Shown piece after piece: positions 8,580 to 16,585 of a stretch of DNA of 64,000 nucleotides. This DNA is from Cycloclasticus sp. symbiont of Poecilosclerida sp. N (GTDB lineage: Bacteria; Pseudomonadota; Gammaproteobacteria; Methylococcales; Cycloclasticaceae): positions 1-64,000 of the forward strand of contig LWTM01000070.1 of assembly GCA_002101205.1 (NCBI GenBank). Direction: 5' to 3'. Made by a program: the position numbers and the translations under genes. The notes under the pieces are model-generated. The model saw only the letters and a list, made by a program, of their open reading frames with translations. It did no database searches and was not told the DNA's origin. Each line of letters starts with the position of its first letter. Position 1 is the first letter of the stretch.

Positions 8580-8675
8580 TCTTTACTTAAAATAATCGCT
8601 AACGCTTAAGCTGACTCTTGGTTTGATTTTTATTCTTCCAATCATTTCTTGCTGGTAAAGAACTGCTATTAAAGG

Positions 8676-10277
8676 CTAAGGTGTAAGAATCGTATCTTTT
8701 TGGAAGTTCTTTTGATCCAAGCTAGGGTAATCAAGCGTGTAATGCAAGCCCCTGCTTTCTTTTCTAAGAAGGGCGCTATTGACGATGAGTTCCGCAGTGT
8801 TAACGAGGTTTCTTAATTCTAGAAAATCACTCGTTACGTGAAACTTTCCGTAATACTCGTCAATCTCTTCTTTCAGTAAGTTAATTCGATGTTTCGCCCG
8901 CTCTAATCGTTTAGTCGTTCTAACGATTCCGACGTAATCCCACATAAACCTACGTAACTCAGCCCAGTTGTGTGAGACAACAATAGCTTCATCTGAATTA
9001 ATCACGAGAGAATCATCCCATGCTTTAATGCTGGGAGATGTGGGTGGGTTTTGCAAGAACTTCGCAATATCGGTACTGGCTTGTTTTGCGAAAACCAAGC
9101 ATTCGAGTATTGAGTTGCTTGCCATTCTATTGGCACCATGTAGACCGGTGAAGGCAGTCTCACCAATGGCATATAGACCTGCGATGTCGGTTAGTCCATT
9201 TTTATTCGCCATAACACCGCCGCAGGTGTAGTGTGCGGCAGGTACAACAGGCAAAGGCTCTTTTGTCATATCAAAGCCAAATTCAAGGCATCTTTGGTAA
9301 AGCATTGGAAAGTGCGATTTGGTGAATTTTGCTGTTCTATGGCTCATATCTAGGTAAACCGAAGATATGCCTAAACGCTTCATTTCGTGATCTATGGCTC
9401 TAGCCACAACATCACGCGGTGCAAGCTCCGCTCGCTTGTCGAAGTTTGGCATAAAACGTGTGCCATCCGGCAGTAATAACAAACCGCCTTCGCCACGAAC
9501 AGCCTCACTAATTAGAAAAGATTTCGCTTGTGGGTGGTAAAGACAAGTGGGATGGAACTGCATAAACTCCATATTGGCAACACGACACCCTGCGCGCCAA
9601 GCCATTGCGATGCCATCACCAGTTGAAACATCTGGGTTGCTTGTATATAGATAGACTTTACTAGCTCCACCCGTTGCCAGTGTCACGCAGGGTGCTTTCA
9701 TACTGATAATGGCATCTTTTTTTGTATCTAGAACGTAACAGCCGGAAATATACTTTTTACCATTGTTGTTTGTCTGCGAGGTTACCAAGTCGATCACATT
9801 GTGGTGCTCAAATATTTTAATGCTGGGTCTAGCAAGAACTTGGTCGCTAAGTGCCGACTGGACAGCTTTACCAGTGGAATCATTAGCGTGTACAACGCGT
9901 CGGTGTGAGTGTCCACCTTCTTTGCTTAGATGCAACTTGTTTTTCGAGCGAGTATTGTTGTGCGTAGAAAATTGGACGTTATGCTCCAGTAACCAATCAA
10001 TGCTTGTTTTTCCTTTTGATACGACTAACTCAACAATATCTTCATGGCACAAACCCGCGCCTGACTTTATCGTGTCTTTTTGATGAGAATCGAGTGAGTC
10101 AAGTTCATCGAGAACGGCTGATATTCCGCCTTGAGCATAATTGGTACTGCCTTCAGACATGCTTAATTTAGCTAAAATAGCAATATCAAGATGTTCAGGA
10201 AGAGAAAGCGCTAAACCAAGGCCTGCCGCGCCGCTGCCAATAATAATGACATCATAAGTGAATGAATTATTCGACAT
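8676..10277 (-). CDS. nadB: L-aspartate oxidase
   Basis: A 533-residue FAD enzyme that oxidises L-aspartate to iminoaspartate, the first step of de novo NAD synthesis; the product passes to NadA (encoded at 54438-55550). IIIGSGAAGLGLAL at about 11-24 binds FAD, EGSTNYAQGGISAVLD aligns with the FAD-contact loop of the succinate dehydrogenase/fumarate reductase superfamily, and SEAVRGEGG, VVPAAHYTCGGV and GLHGANRMASNSILECLVF are the other family blocks. It lacks the covalent-FAD histidine of SdhA, as expected. It is transcribed away from rpoE, the common gammaproteobacterial arrangement, and converges on sdhE. Confidence 0.96.
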   Translation of the reverse strand: MSNNSFTYDVIIIGSGAAGLGLALSLPEHLDIAILAKLSMSEGSTNYAQGGISAVLDELDSLDSHQKDTIKSGAGLCHEDIVELVVSKGKTSIDWLLEHNVQFSTHNNTRSKNKLHLSKEGGHSHRRVVHANDSTGKAVQSALSDQVLARPSIKIFEHHNVIDLVTSQTNNNGKKYISGCYVLDTKKDAIISMKAPCVTLATGGASKVYLYTSNPDVSTGDGIAMAWRAGCRVANMEFMQFHPTCLYHPQAKSFLISEAVRGEGGLLLLPDGTRFMPNFDKRAELAPRDVVARAIDHEMKRLGISSVYLDMSHRTAKFTKSHFPMLYQRCLEFGFDMTKEPLPVVPAAHYTCGGVMANKNGLTDIAGLYAIGETAFTGLHGANRMASNSILECLVFAKQASTDIAKFLQNPPTSPSIKAWDDSLVINSDEAIVVSHNWAELRRFMWDYVGIVRTTKRLERAKHRINLLKEEIDEYYGKFHVTSDFLELRNLVNTAELIVNSALLRKESRGLHYTLDYPSLDQKNFQKDTILTP

Positions 10278-10378
10278 ATTAATTATTTATTAGACGGGCT
10301 TTAAAAGATGATAGTATAAAAAAATAGATGCAAATTATACGTATTATTTAATAAATTGGCTTTTTATCATCAACAGTT

Positions 10379-10405
10379 GAACTACTTGCACGTCTCGCTG
10401 TCTTT
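10379..10405 (+). promoter_or_regulatory. Possible sigma-E type promoter upstream of rpoE
   Basis: GAACTA at 10379-10384 and GTCTTT at 10400-10405, about 15 bases apart, resemble the GGAACTT and TCTGA elements of sigma-E promoters, and rpoE is often autoregulated from such a site. The match is imperfect. A short inverted repeat (CTCGCT at 10394-10399, AGCGAG at 10413-10418) overlaps it. Confidence 0.35.
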
Positions 10406-10449
10406 ACAACATAGCGAGCGATTATTTGTTCAGAATAACGGGTAAGTAT

Positions 10450-11022
10450 ATGTCTGATGCGGATGATCAACTACTGATTGAAATGATAAAAGAAGGTAAT
10501 AAAAAAGCCTTTGATAAGCTGGTCATTAAGTATCAACAGCGAATTATTCAGTTAGTTGCTAGATATGTTAAAGATACGAGTGAGGCGCAAGATGTTGCAC
10601 AAGAAGCGTTTATTAAGGCCTATAAAGCATTGCCGAATTTTAGAGGCGAAAGTGCTTTTTATACATGGCTTTATCGCATAGCGGTTAATACGGCAAAGAA
10701 CTATTTAGTATCGAGAGCAAGGCGGTTGAGCGACTATGAGGTAGACGTAAGTGATGCAGAGAACTATGAAGGCGCGTTTCGTTTAAGAGAAAGTGATACA
10801 CCAGAGCATTTGCTGTTGAGTGAAGAGATTAGGCAAACGATTCAACAAGCTATAGCATCGTTGCCAGAAGAGTTGAAGAAAGCGATTTGTTATAGAGAGT
10901 TTGAGGGCTTGAGTTATGAACAAATCGCTGTGGAAATGGATTGTCCAGTGGGGACTGTTCGTTCACGAATTTTTAGAGCAAGAGAAGCAGTAGATAAGGT
11001 TTTAGACCCTTTACTTAATTAA
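10450..11022 (+). CDS. rpoE: Extracytoplasmic stress sigma factor RpoE (AlgU/sigma-E)
   Basis: A 190-residue group 4 sigma factor that directs RNA polymerase to envelope stress genes. Region 2 covers about residues 20-90, with DVAQEAFIKAYKALPNF and FYTWLYRIAVNTAKNYL (the -10 recognition block); region 4 covers about 130-185 with GLSYEQIAVEMDCPVGTVRS, the helix-turn-helix for the -35. ATG 10450 gives the canonical N-terminus; the TTG at 10426 adds eight atypical residues. rseA follows 12 bases downstream, so sigma and anti-sigma are made together. Confidence 0.96.
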   Translation: MSDADDQLLIEMIKEGNKKAFDKLVIKYQQRIIQLVARYVKDTSEAQDVAQEAFIKAYKALPNFRGESAFYTWLYRIAVNTAKNYLVSRARRLSDYEVDVSDAENYEGAFRLRESDTPEHLLLSEEIRQTIQQAIASLPEELKKAICYREFEGLSYEQIAVEMDCPVGTVRSRIFRAREAVDKVLDPLLN

Positions 11023-11034
11023 AGAGAATAAGCA

Positions 11035-11499
11035 ATGAGCGAAACACATAAAGAACAAATATCATCATTACTTGATGATGAACTAGGGTCGGTCGAAACC
11101 GGCGAGTTAATCAAAGCGCTTGAAAGTGATCAGGGCTTGAATAACCAGTTTGATCGGTATGCGCTAATTCGCGAGGCTCTAAATGAAGATGTTGTTGTTC
11201 ATCAAGAATCTTTCTTGAAGAGCGTTCAAGATGCCCTCGTTGCTGAGCCAACAGTGTTAGCGCCGAGACGCGTTAAGCGTGAAAGCAACCGATATGTTGC
11301 CGCTGCACTAGCTGCTTCAGTGGCTATATTCACCGTTGTTATTTTTGATACAGGGTCATTTGTTAACAGTCCAGTACATATTCAATCTGTTGCTTCACTT
11401 GAGGTGCAAGTAGATGAAATGTTAGCTCTGGAAGAAGAACGCAAAGAAGAAATGCTTCAAAGCAAGCCAGGTACACGGTTCGTCACATTCGAAAAATAG
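11035..11499 (+). CDS. rseA: Anti-sigma-E factor RseA, with a short periplasmic part
   Basis: A 154-residue inner-membrane anti-sigma factor. Residues 5-70 form the cytoplasmic domain that holds sigma-E (EQISSLLDDELGSVETGELI and the RYALIREAL helix); a single membrane helix spans about 87-104 (YVAAALAASVAIFTVVIF). Only about 50 residues follow in the periplasm, fewer than the roughly 100 of E. coli RseA, where DegS cleaves and RseB binds. The C-terminus contains a charged helix (VDEMLALEEERKEEML). The gene after it, rseB, is truncated, so control by RseB appears lost or different. Confidence 0.85.
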   Translation: MSETHKEQISSLLDDELGSVETGELIKALESDQGLNNQFDRYALIREALNEDVVVHQESFLKSVQDALVAEPTVLAPRRVKRESNRYVAAALAASVAIFTVVIFDTGSFVNSPVHIQSVASLEVQVDEMLALEEERKEEMLQSKPGTRFVTFEK

Positions 11500-11538
11500 C
11501 TCACTCTTTCAAATAAATAGGTAGTCAATTTTACTAAG

Positions 11539-11700
11539 GTGCTGTCACGCCTTCGCCTTGTGTTGTTGCTCCTTTTAGCGTACCCGAGTGTTGTTTTATC
11601 AATTAAAGCTAGCCCAGAGTCACTTTTGGTTCAAGTTGTTAAGCAATTAAAATCACAGTCTTACAAAGCGAGCGGTGTTTTTATTCGCCCATCAGGAATG
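11539..11700 (+). pseudogene. rseB: rseB (mucB) truncated to its first 50-odd codons
   Basis: A GTG at 11539 opens a signal-peptide-like start (MLSRLRLVLLLLLAYPSVVL) followed by SPESLLVQVVKQLKSQSYKA and SGVFIRPSG, which fits the beginning of RseB, where a short helix is followed by SYxGxFVY. The homology then stops at about 11700 and the sequence becomes the end of an IS3-type relic; the open frame ends at 11733 within the IS. Position immediately after rseA supports the identification. RseB normally protects RseA from DegS cleavage until lipopolysaccharide or unfolded porins bind it. The remaining 50 or so codons cannot encode either RseB domain. Confidence 0.65.
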
Positions 11701-11930
11701 GGGTCTATGATAATTTCTAAATTCTCAAAATAGTGCTTTTCATACTTTATGCGTGAAATCAGTGCCCCAGACTTTGTTTGGGTGGTCACATTCAAACTGC
11801 CTTTCTAATGTGTTGGGCGAAGCATGGTTAATTTGGCCTTCTTTAAAACCTCTGTGCCGCTTATAACTACGCATTGAACTCAGGCCAGCGCTGCGCATGA
11901 TAGTATCTATGCCTAACTTGTCAAGACCCT
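11700..11930 (-). pseudogene. IS3-family OrfB relic, internally deleted
   Basis: Read on the minus strand, 11930 to about 11750 gives LGIDTIMRSAGLSSMRSYKR and HRGFKEGQINHASPNTLERQ then FECDHPNKVWGTDFTH, the block of IS3 OrfB up to the first catalytic Asp. It then jumps directly to KYEKHYFENLEII (about 11745-11705), the extreme C-terminus. The central DDE part is deleted. A sister C-terminus with the fuller ending is at 52440-52560. The relic's end coincides with the break in rseB. Confidence 0.7.
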
Positions 11931-12009
11931 TATTTTAAACGGTGATTGTTATCATAGAAACCACCTGTTTTTTTAGTTCTTGTGTCCTTGAGATGTGTTT
12001 GAGCCTGAT
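11931..12009. repeat. 79-bp dispersed repeat, copy A (copy B at 54298-54374)
   Basis: About 87 percent identical to 54298-54374 in the same orientation, by hand alignment. Both copies have GGTGATT, a partly palindromic centre (perfect GTGAT/ATCAC in copy B), and a run of seven T. Both lie immediately 3' of a minus-strand NAD- or cofactor-related gene (moeB here, nadA there). Pairing of GGTG with CACC here and with CACT in copy B is retained. It may be IS-derived or a small intergenic repeat. Confidence 0.6.
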
Positions 12010-12021
12010 CAGTGCTTTTAG

Positions 12022-12771
12022 CTAAGTGCTGGTGGAGCAGGTAGGGCACTTTGGGTTGCGTGATAGCCGCATATTTTGCCACTCCATCGATAAGCCGTCG
12101 AGCAAAAGAACGCGGCCATTTAATGTGTCGCCAGCCCCCGTTAAGACTTTAATAGTCTCTAGAGCTTGCATGCTGCCAATAATGCCGGTGATGGGTGCTA
12201 TGACACCGTTTTCCGAACAGCTTTCGGCAACTGCGCCATCACGTGGATAAAGACAGTTGTAGCAGGGACATTTCTCATCGCGTGAATCGAAGACGGAAAT
12301 TTGCCCTTCAAACCGAATGGCTGCGCCAGAGACTAACGGGGTTTTAGCTTCAACGCAGGCATCGTTAATGGCAAAGCGCGTTTCAAAATTATCGCAGCAA
12401 TCGACAACAATATCGGCGAGCTTAACTTGTTCTAAAAGATCATTACCCTCTAGTTTTTTATTAATGACGGTTATTTTTATTAACGGGTTAATATTTTCGA
12501 AAGCTTGTTTAGCCGATTCAACTTTAGATAAGCCAATGCTGTTGGTGTTGTGCGCAATTTGGCGTTGTAAGTTCGATAGGTCAACCGCATCAAAGTCGCT
12601 GATGACCATATGTCCGATACCGGCGGCAGCAAGGTATAAACCAACGGGGCTACCTAAGCCACCCATACCTATAATAAGGACGCGTGAGCTAAGCAGAGCC
12701 TGTTGCCCTTCTACTTCTATAGAAGGAAGCATGATTTGGCGACTATAGCGTAGTAGTTGGTCATCATTCAT
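12022..12771 (-). CDS. moeB: Molybdopterin-synthase adenylyltransferase (MoeB/ThiF family)
   Basis: A 249-residue E1-like enzyme that adenylates the C-terminal glycine of a ubiquitin-like sulfur carrier (MoaD or ThiS). MGGLGSPVGLYLAAAGIG near 36-53 is the ATP-binding loop; SDFDAVDLSNLQRQ follows with the conserved Asp and Arg; zinc cysteines are in CPCYNCLYP (about 169-177) and CPTCS at the C-terminus. The length fits MoeB without a rhodanese domain. ThiF cannot be excluded on sequence alone. It stands alone: the usual prfA/prmC neighbours are missing and both flanks are disturbed. Confidence 0.9.
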   Translation of the reverse strand: MNDDQLLRYSRQIMLPSIEVEGQQALLSSRVLIIGMGGLGSPVGLYLAAAGIGHMVISDFDAVDLSNLQRQIAHNTNSIGLSKVESAKQAFENINPLIKITVINKKLEGNDLLEQVKLADIVVDCCDNFETRFAINDACVEAKTPLVSGAAIRFEGQISVFDSRDEKCPCYNCLYPRDGAVAESCSENGVIAPITGIIGSMQALETIKVLTGAGDTLNGRVLLLDGLSMEWQNMRLSRNPKCPTCSTST

Positions 12772-12804
12772 ACATGTTAGTCTACTGCTAAAAACTAGCG
12801 GTTG

Positions 12805-13104
12805 TTAGGAGTAAATAGAACTATGCAGATAATTAACACGGCGTCTGTCTGTTTTTATTAACTTTGTTCTAGACGTTGTGAAGCGAAATGACGCAACGTC
12901 AGCTTGTTTTTGATTTCTATCTAATAGCACGCCCTGTATTGAATACTGACCTAGCCGTAGAGTTCTATGGGAAATAGAAAGGGTTATGTCTAGGTGAACA
13001 ACGGTCACTTTTGCTTTAATGTAATGATAAGGGTTGTGTTGTTCACTTGAATCAACGGTGCTTATCTTTAGGCCGCTGTAAACTGAGCGAGTTGAACTGC
13101 ACAC
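12805..13104 (-). CDS. Uncertain 99-codon open frame
   Basis: A GTG-started frame with no family I recognise. The middle (YIKAKVTVVHLDITLSISHR and TLRLGQYSIQGVLLDRN) has an alternating polar/hydrophobic pattern like beta strands, which gives it some look of a real protein. There is no clear ribosome binding site and the frame continues only ten codons upstream before a stop. It lies upstream of moeB on the same strand, in a region with mobile-element debris, so it could be the C-terminal remnant of a longer gene. Confidence 0.25.
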   Translation of the reverse strand: MCSSTRSVYSGLKISTVDSSEQHNPYHYIKAKVTVVHLDITLSISHRTLRLGQYSIQGVLLDRNQKQADVASFRFTTSRTKLIKTDRRRVNYLHSSIYS

Positions 13105-13301
13105 AATTAAATCCCAGTAAACGCCTGGAACCTACAAGTGCGAACTACGGTTTTGATGAACCATCATGCCAGGTAATGCACTCGCTAGACGTTTTATACG
13201 GCGAGGTCTAGGTCGACTGTATTTATAGAATAAATCCGGGCAGGCCTCGTGTTAATTAATAAGACCGATAATTTACTGCTAACAAGAAAGGGAAATAAAA
13301 A

Positions 13302-13330
13302 TTGACATATGTTGCACAGCAATATATAAT
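13302..13330 (+). promoter_or_regulatory. Consensus sigma-70 promoter
   Basis: TTGACA at 13302-13307 and TATAAT at 13325-13330, separated by exactly 17 bases: a perfect match to the consensus. Transcription should start at about 13337. An inverted repeat, CAGCAA (13317-13322) and TTGCTG (13344-13349), straddles the -10 element and the start point and could be an operator. Confidence 0.85.
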
Positions 13331-13336
13331 TTACAT

Positions 13337-13426
13337 CACGTTGTTGCTGAGAATTTTTTAATAAATTCTGCAAAGGTAATAATGTTCTCCTCCTTCTAGC
13401 GACTCTTTATGAGTCGCTTTTTTTTT
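13337..13426 (+). ncRNA. Candidate small RNA or five-codon leader transcript
   Basis: A roughly 90-nt unit bounded by a perfect promoter and a strong terminator. It contains a hairpin (AGAATTT 13350-13356 with AAATTCT 13363-13369), then an unpaired segment with AAAGG, an ATG at 13382 and four codons (Phe-Ser-Ser-Phe) ending in TAG at 13397-13399, which touches the terminator stem. The same segment contains CCTCCTT, the exact complement of the Shine-Dalgarno consensus. It can be read as an sRNA with an anti-Shine-Dalgarno site, or as a leader peptide whose downstream gene has been lost. I do not recognise a known RNA family. No gene follows within range. Confidence 0.6.
13398..13426 (+). terminator. 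Rho-independent terminator
   Basis: AGCGACTC (13398-13405), a five-base loop, GAGTCGCT (13411-13418), then an uninterrupted T run to 13426. An eight-pair perfect stem. Confidence 0.9.
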
Positions 13427-13483
13427 GCTTGCCTAGAGTATAAAGTAGTGCGTCTGGATAATCTGAGACCTCAGCATAGCTCA

Positions 13484-13788
13484 CCAAATTGGCTCAGAAA
13501 CATCGGCTATTGGGCGTTTTCGAACTCGTTTAGTTGAACATGATCTGCGTGAGCACTTGTTGGGCGCGATTAATCTCCAACTTGAAGCGAAACACATTAT
13601 CATGAAAGAGGGTCGCATTAATATCATTGACAAGGTGAATGGCGCAGCCAGAGAAGGTGCCATGGGGCATGCAACACCTATAGAAGCGATGCAGTCGGGT
13701 TCCTGCAATGGTAAAGATGGAAAACCAAAGAAAGCCCAGGTGGCTGGTTGGCATGTTAAAAAATGACAGTCGTAGTAACAAGTGATTG
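13484..13788 (+). pseudogene. IS5-family transposase relic, N-terminal half
   Basis: The frame reads SETSAIGRFRTRLVEHDLRE, then LLGAINLQLEAKHIIMKEGR and INIID, then a 13-residue foreign insertion, then ATPIEAMQSGSCNGKDGKPK and AGWHVKK, ending in stops near 13764. This is the part of an IS5 transposase that is missing from the copy at 1871-2574. The rest of the coding region is gone, but the element's right end is recognisable at 13898-14042. Between the two, 13789-13897 holds nothing I recognise. Confidence 0.75.
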
Positions 13789-13897
13789 TGGTTAAAAGTC
13801 AACTTTTCAGGCTAATTTTTCATCCCGAGCAGCGTTGTTTTTAACCATCGTATTAAAGCCGAGTTAAACGGAAGCCTTTTCTTCTGTTTTAATGAAA

Positions 13898-14042
13898 ATA
13901 GGATAGGCTAGCCGTGTTGCATAGTAAACCCAAAAAACGATCAAAATCAGCTTGAATTAAGAACATAACCACGGATTTATGCAGAAAATATAGAACATAA
14001 AACAAAAACACATGTTTAACGATAAAATTGAGATGTTATGCT
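13898..14042 (+). repeat. IS5-type right end, 145 bp, inverted copy at 60680-60825
   Basis: The plus strand here and the minus strand at 60680-60825 differ at about 9 of 145 positions by hand alignment, and the last 65 or so bases are identical. In both places the segment follows IS5 transposase remains in the transposase's orientation, so it is best read as the element's 3' end. Its final bases contain the ATG used here as the murJ start. The other copy ends 36 bases before grxD. Confidence 0.8.
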
Positions 14043-15621
14043 GAACCCTCGGGATAAAAGTGCATTAAATACTGGAGTGAGTACGCTGAGTAAATCGTTA
14101 ATAAAATCGACGGCCGTTGTTGGCAGCATGACGATGATTTCGCGTGTCTTGGGCTTTATTCGAGACATTGTTATTGCACGCTTTTTTGGTGCAGGCGAAG
14201 GAACGGATGCTTTTTTTGTCGCCTTCAAAATACCTAACTTTATGCGTCGTTTGTTTGCCGAAGGGGCGTTTTTACAAGCGTTTGTGCCGGTATTATCAGA
14301 GTATAAGGAAAACAAACCAACTGAAGCGCTAAAAGAGCTAATTGAAAAAACGGCTGGAACGCTGGCGACGGTGCTGTTTTTTATTACCCTACTTGGGGTT
14401 GTTGGAGCGCCCATTTTGATTTATATGTTTGCCCCCGGGTTTGACGCGACGGATTCGAGGCATGACCTCGCTGTAGAGATGCTACGTTTAACGTTTCCCT
14501 ATTTGTTTTTTATCTCTTTAACGGCGATGGCGGGTGGGGTACTAAATACGTATGGTAAATTCGCTATTCCTGCGATAACGCCTGTGTTTTTAAACCTTTC
14601 ATTTTTGGTCGCAGTGTTTTGGTTATCGCCGATGTTAGATAGACCCGTTATGGCACTAGCTTGGAGTGTTCTATTGGCGGGTATTGTACAGCTAGCTTTT
14701 CAGTTTCCTTACCTCGCTAAGTTAGGCCTAATACCTAGGCTGAAATTTGACCGTGAGCACGCAGGCGTGAAAAAAATCATGAACCTGATGTTGCCGGCGT
14801 TATTTGGTGTGTCGGTAACGCAAATAAACTTACTGCTTGATACTTTACTAGCGTCATTCTTAGTCACTGGAAGTGTTTCGTGGCTATATTTTTCTGATAG
14901 ATTGGTGGAGTTTCCATTAGGTATTTTCGGTATTGCATTAGCGACAGTGGTTTTACCTAAATTATCGAAAAGCCATATATCTGGAAAGCATGATGAGTTT
15001 TCAGCAAGTTTGGATTCAGGCTTGAGGTTTGTAGTTTTACTGGCTGTGCCGGCTGCAGCAGGGCTGTTTTTTTTAGCGCAGCCGATGTTAACAACATTGT
15101 TTCAATACGATGCATTTACGACAAGCGATGTGGAGATGGCGTCACTGAGTTTGATGGCTTATGCTGTCGGTCTTCCGGCGTTTATTTTAGTTAAAGTGTT
15201 GGTGCCTGGCTTTACCTCGCGACAAGATATGAAAACACCCGTTAGAATTGGTGTTATTGCGGTGGTATCGAATATGCTGATGAGTGTTGTGTTGGTGTTC
15301 TTTTTGCAACATGCGGGTCTGGCGCTGGCGACATCGTTGGCGGCATTTGTAAACGCGAGTTTGCTATTTAGAGCGCTAATTAAGCAACGGGTTTATTCAC
15401 CCCAAGCAGGCTGGGGTGCCTTCGTATTAAAAGTAATGCTGGCAAATTTAGCGGTGAGTATTATTTATTTTTATGATTTCTCGCCACTTCAATGGTATGA
15501 ATGGGGAGCATTTGATAGGGCACTTAACCTTAGCTCAGAAATTTTAGCTGTATTGGTGTTGTACGTGGTGAGTTTATTAGCGCTGGGTATTCGTCCACGA
15601 CACGTGCTTTTGAAAGGGTAA
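14038..15621 (+). CDS. murJ: Lipid II flippase MurJ
   Basis: A 527-residue polytopic membrane protein of the MOP superfamily with about 14 helices, which moves lipid II across the inner membrane for peptidoglycan synthesis. The family start SKSLIKSTAVVGSMTMISRV and LGFIRDIVIARFFGAG is at residues 18-53; charged residues in the N-lobe (R37, R40 region) are retained. The family N-terminus begins with about SKSL, so 13-17 extra residues are present; the ATG at 14038 lies in the last bases of an IS5-type end. A GTG at 14077 or a CTG at 14086 (with GGAG eight bases upstream) might be the native start. rpsT, often the neighbour, is absent. ribF follows after 7 bases. Confidence 0.93.
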   Translation: MLNPRDKSALNTGVSTLSKSLIKSTAVVGSMTMISRVLGFIRDIVIARFFGAGEGTDAFFVAFKIPNFMRRLFAEGAFLQAFVPVLSEYKENKPTEALKELIEKTAGTLATVLFFITLLGVVGAPILIYMFAPGFDATDSRHDLAVEMLRLTFPYLFFISLTAMAGGVLNTYGKFAIPAITPVFLNLSFLVAVFWLSPMLDRPVMALAWSVLLAGIVQLAFQFPYLAKLGLIPRLKFDREHAGVKKIMNLMLPALFGVSVTQINLLLDTLLASFLVTGSVSWLYFSDRLVEFPLGIFGIALATVVLPKLSKSHISGKHDEFSASLDSGLRFVVLLAVPAAAGLFFLAQPMLTTLFQYDAFTTSDVEMASLSLMAYAVGLPAFILVKVLVPGFTSRQDMKTPVRIGVIAVVSNMLMSVVLVFFLQHAGLALATSLAAFVNASLLFRALIKQRVYSPQAGWGAFVLKVMLANLAVSIIYFYDFSPLQWYEWGAFDRALNLSSEILAVLVLYVVSLLALGIRPRHVLLKG

Positions 15622-15628
15622 GTCTCGA

Positions 15629-16585
15629 ATGAAATTAATTCGATATTTATCTGATACAAAGCACGCGTTTAATGATTGCGTATTGACCATTGGTAATTTC
15701 GATGGTGTTCATAGTGGTCACAGAATGGTTTTAGGCGTACTGGTCGAACAAGCTAAGTCGCTGAACTTAGCGGCGGCCGTGATGTGCTTTGAACCACAGC
15801 CGATTGAGTATTTTAGGGGCGAAGATGCGCCAGCAAGAATTTCAACAGCAAGAGATAAAATAGAACAGCTGAGACAGGCAGGGGTGGATACGCTATATCT
15901 TGTTCGTTTTAATGTAGCTTTGGCAAACATGTCGGCAGAGCAGTTTGTTTATATGCTTTATGATCAACTGCATGTTAAGCACTTGATAGTAGGAGACGAC
16001 TTTTGTTTTGGGAAGAATCGACAGGGTAACTTTGAGTACTTGCAAAAAGCAGGTGCGCAGCAGGGTTTTCGTGTGCAGCGCGCAGATACATTTCTAATAG
16101 ATGGTGAGCGCGTTAGTAGTACATTAATTCGTACGGCTTTGGCTAGCGGTGAACTGACAAAAGCGGCTTATTATTTAGGCCGTCACTTTAGATTTTCGGG
16201 TCGAGTGATGCATGGGCATAAACGAGGGCGAGAACTTGGTTTTCCAACGGCAAACATATGCGTTAAGAATAGAAAAAGTCCGCTAAGTGGCGTATTTGCC
16301 GTTACAATAGTGCCTGAATCTGGTTTAGTTTATGAGGGCGTTGCGAATATTGGTACACGCCCTTCTATTGGAGATGCAACGAGAGTTTTATTGGAAGCGC
16401 ATTTATTCGATTTTTCAGGCGATTTATACGGCCAGCGCGTTCGTGTTAGTTTGTATAAAAAACTTCGTGATGAGAAAAAGTTTGAGAGTTTAGAGCGGCT
16501 CAAGCAACAAATCTCAATGGACTCGAAACAAGCCAAAATTTATTTCAATCAAACACAATCATCCCGAGAGAGACATGGATTATAA
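15629..16585 (+). CDS. ribF: Bifunctional riboflavin kinase/FAD synthetase
   Basis: A 318-residue enzyme making FMN and FAD from riboflavin. The N-terminal adenylyltransferase domain starts with [13 protein letters not shown] (about 20-32) and has the [11 protein letters not shown]-type second motif; the C-terminal kinase domain has [11 protein letters not shown] (about 200-210) with the PTAN motif. It is in the murJ-ribF-ileS-lspA run and its end overlaps the ileS start by 11 bases. Its FAD supplies the flavoenzymes encoded nearby (SdhA, NadB, MurB), although the genes are not in one operon. Confidence 0.96.
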   Translation: MKLIRYLSDTKHAFNDCVLTIGNFDGVHSGHRMVLGVLVEQAKSLNLAAAVMCFEPQPIEYFRGEDAPARISTARDKIEQLRQAGVDTLYLVRFNVALANMSAEQFVYMLYDQLHVKHLIVGDDFCFGKNRQGNFEYLQKAGAQQGFRVQRADTFLIDGERVSSTLIRTALASGELTKAAYYLGRHFRFSGRVMHGHKRGRELGFPTANICVKNRKSPLSGVFAVTIVPESGLVYEGVANIGTRPSIGDATRVLLEAHLFDFSGDLYGQRVRVSLYKKLRDEKKFESLERLKQQISMDSKQAKIYFNQTQSSRERHGL

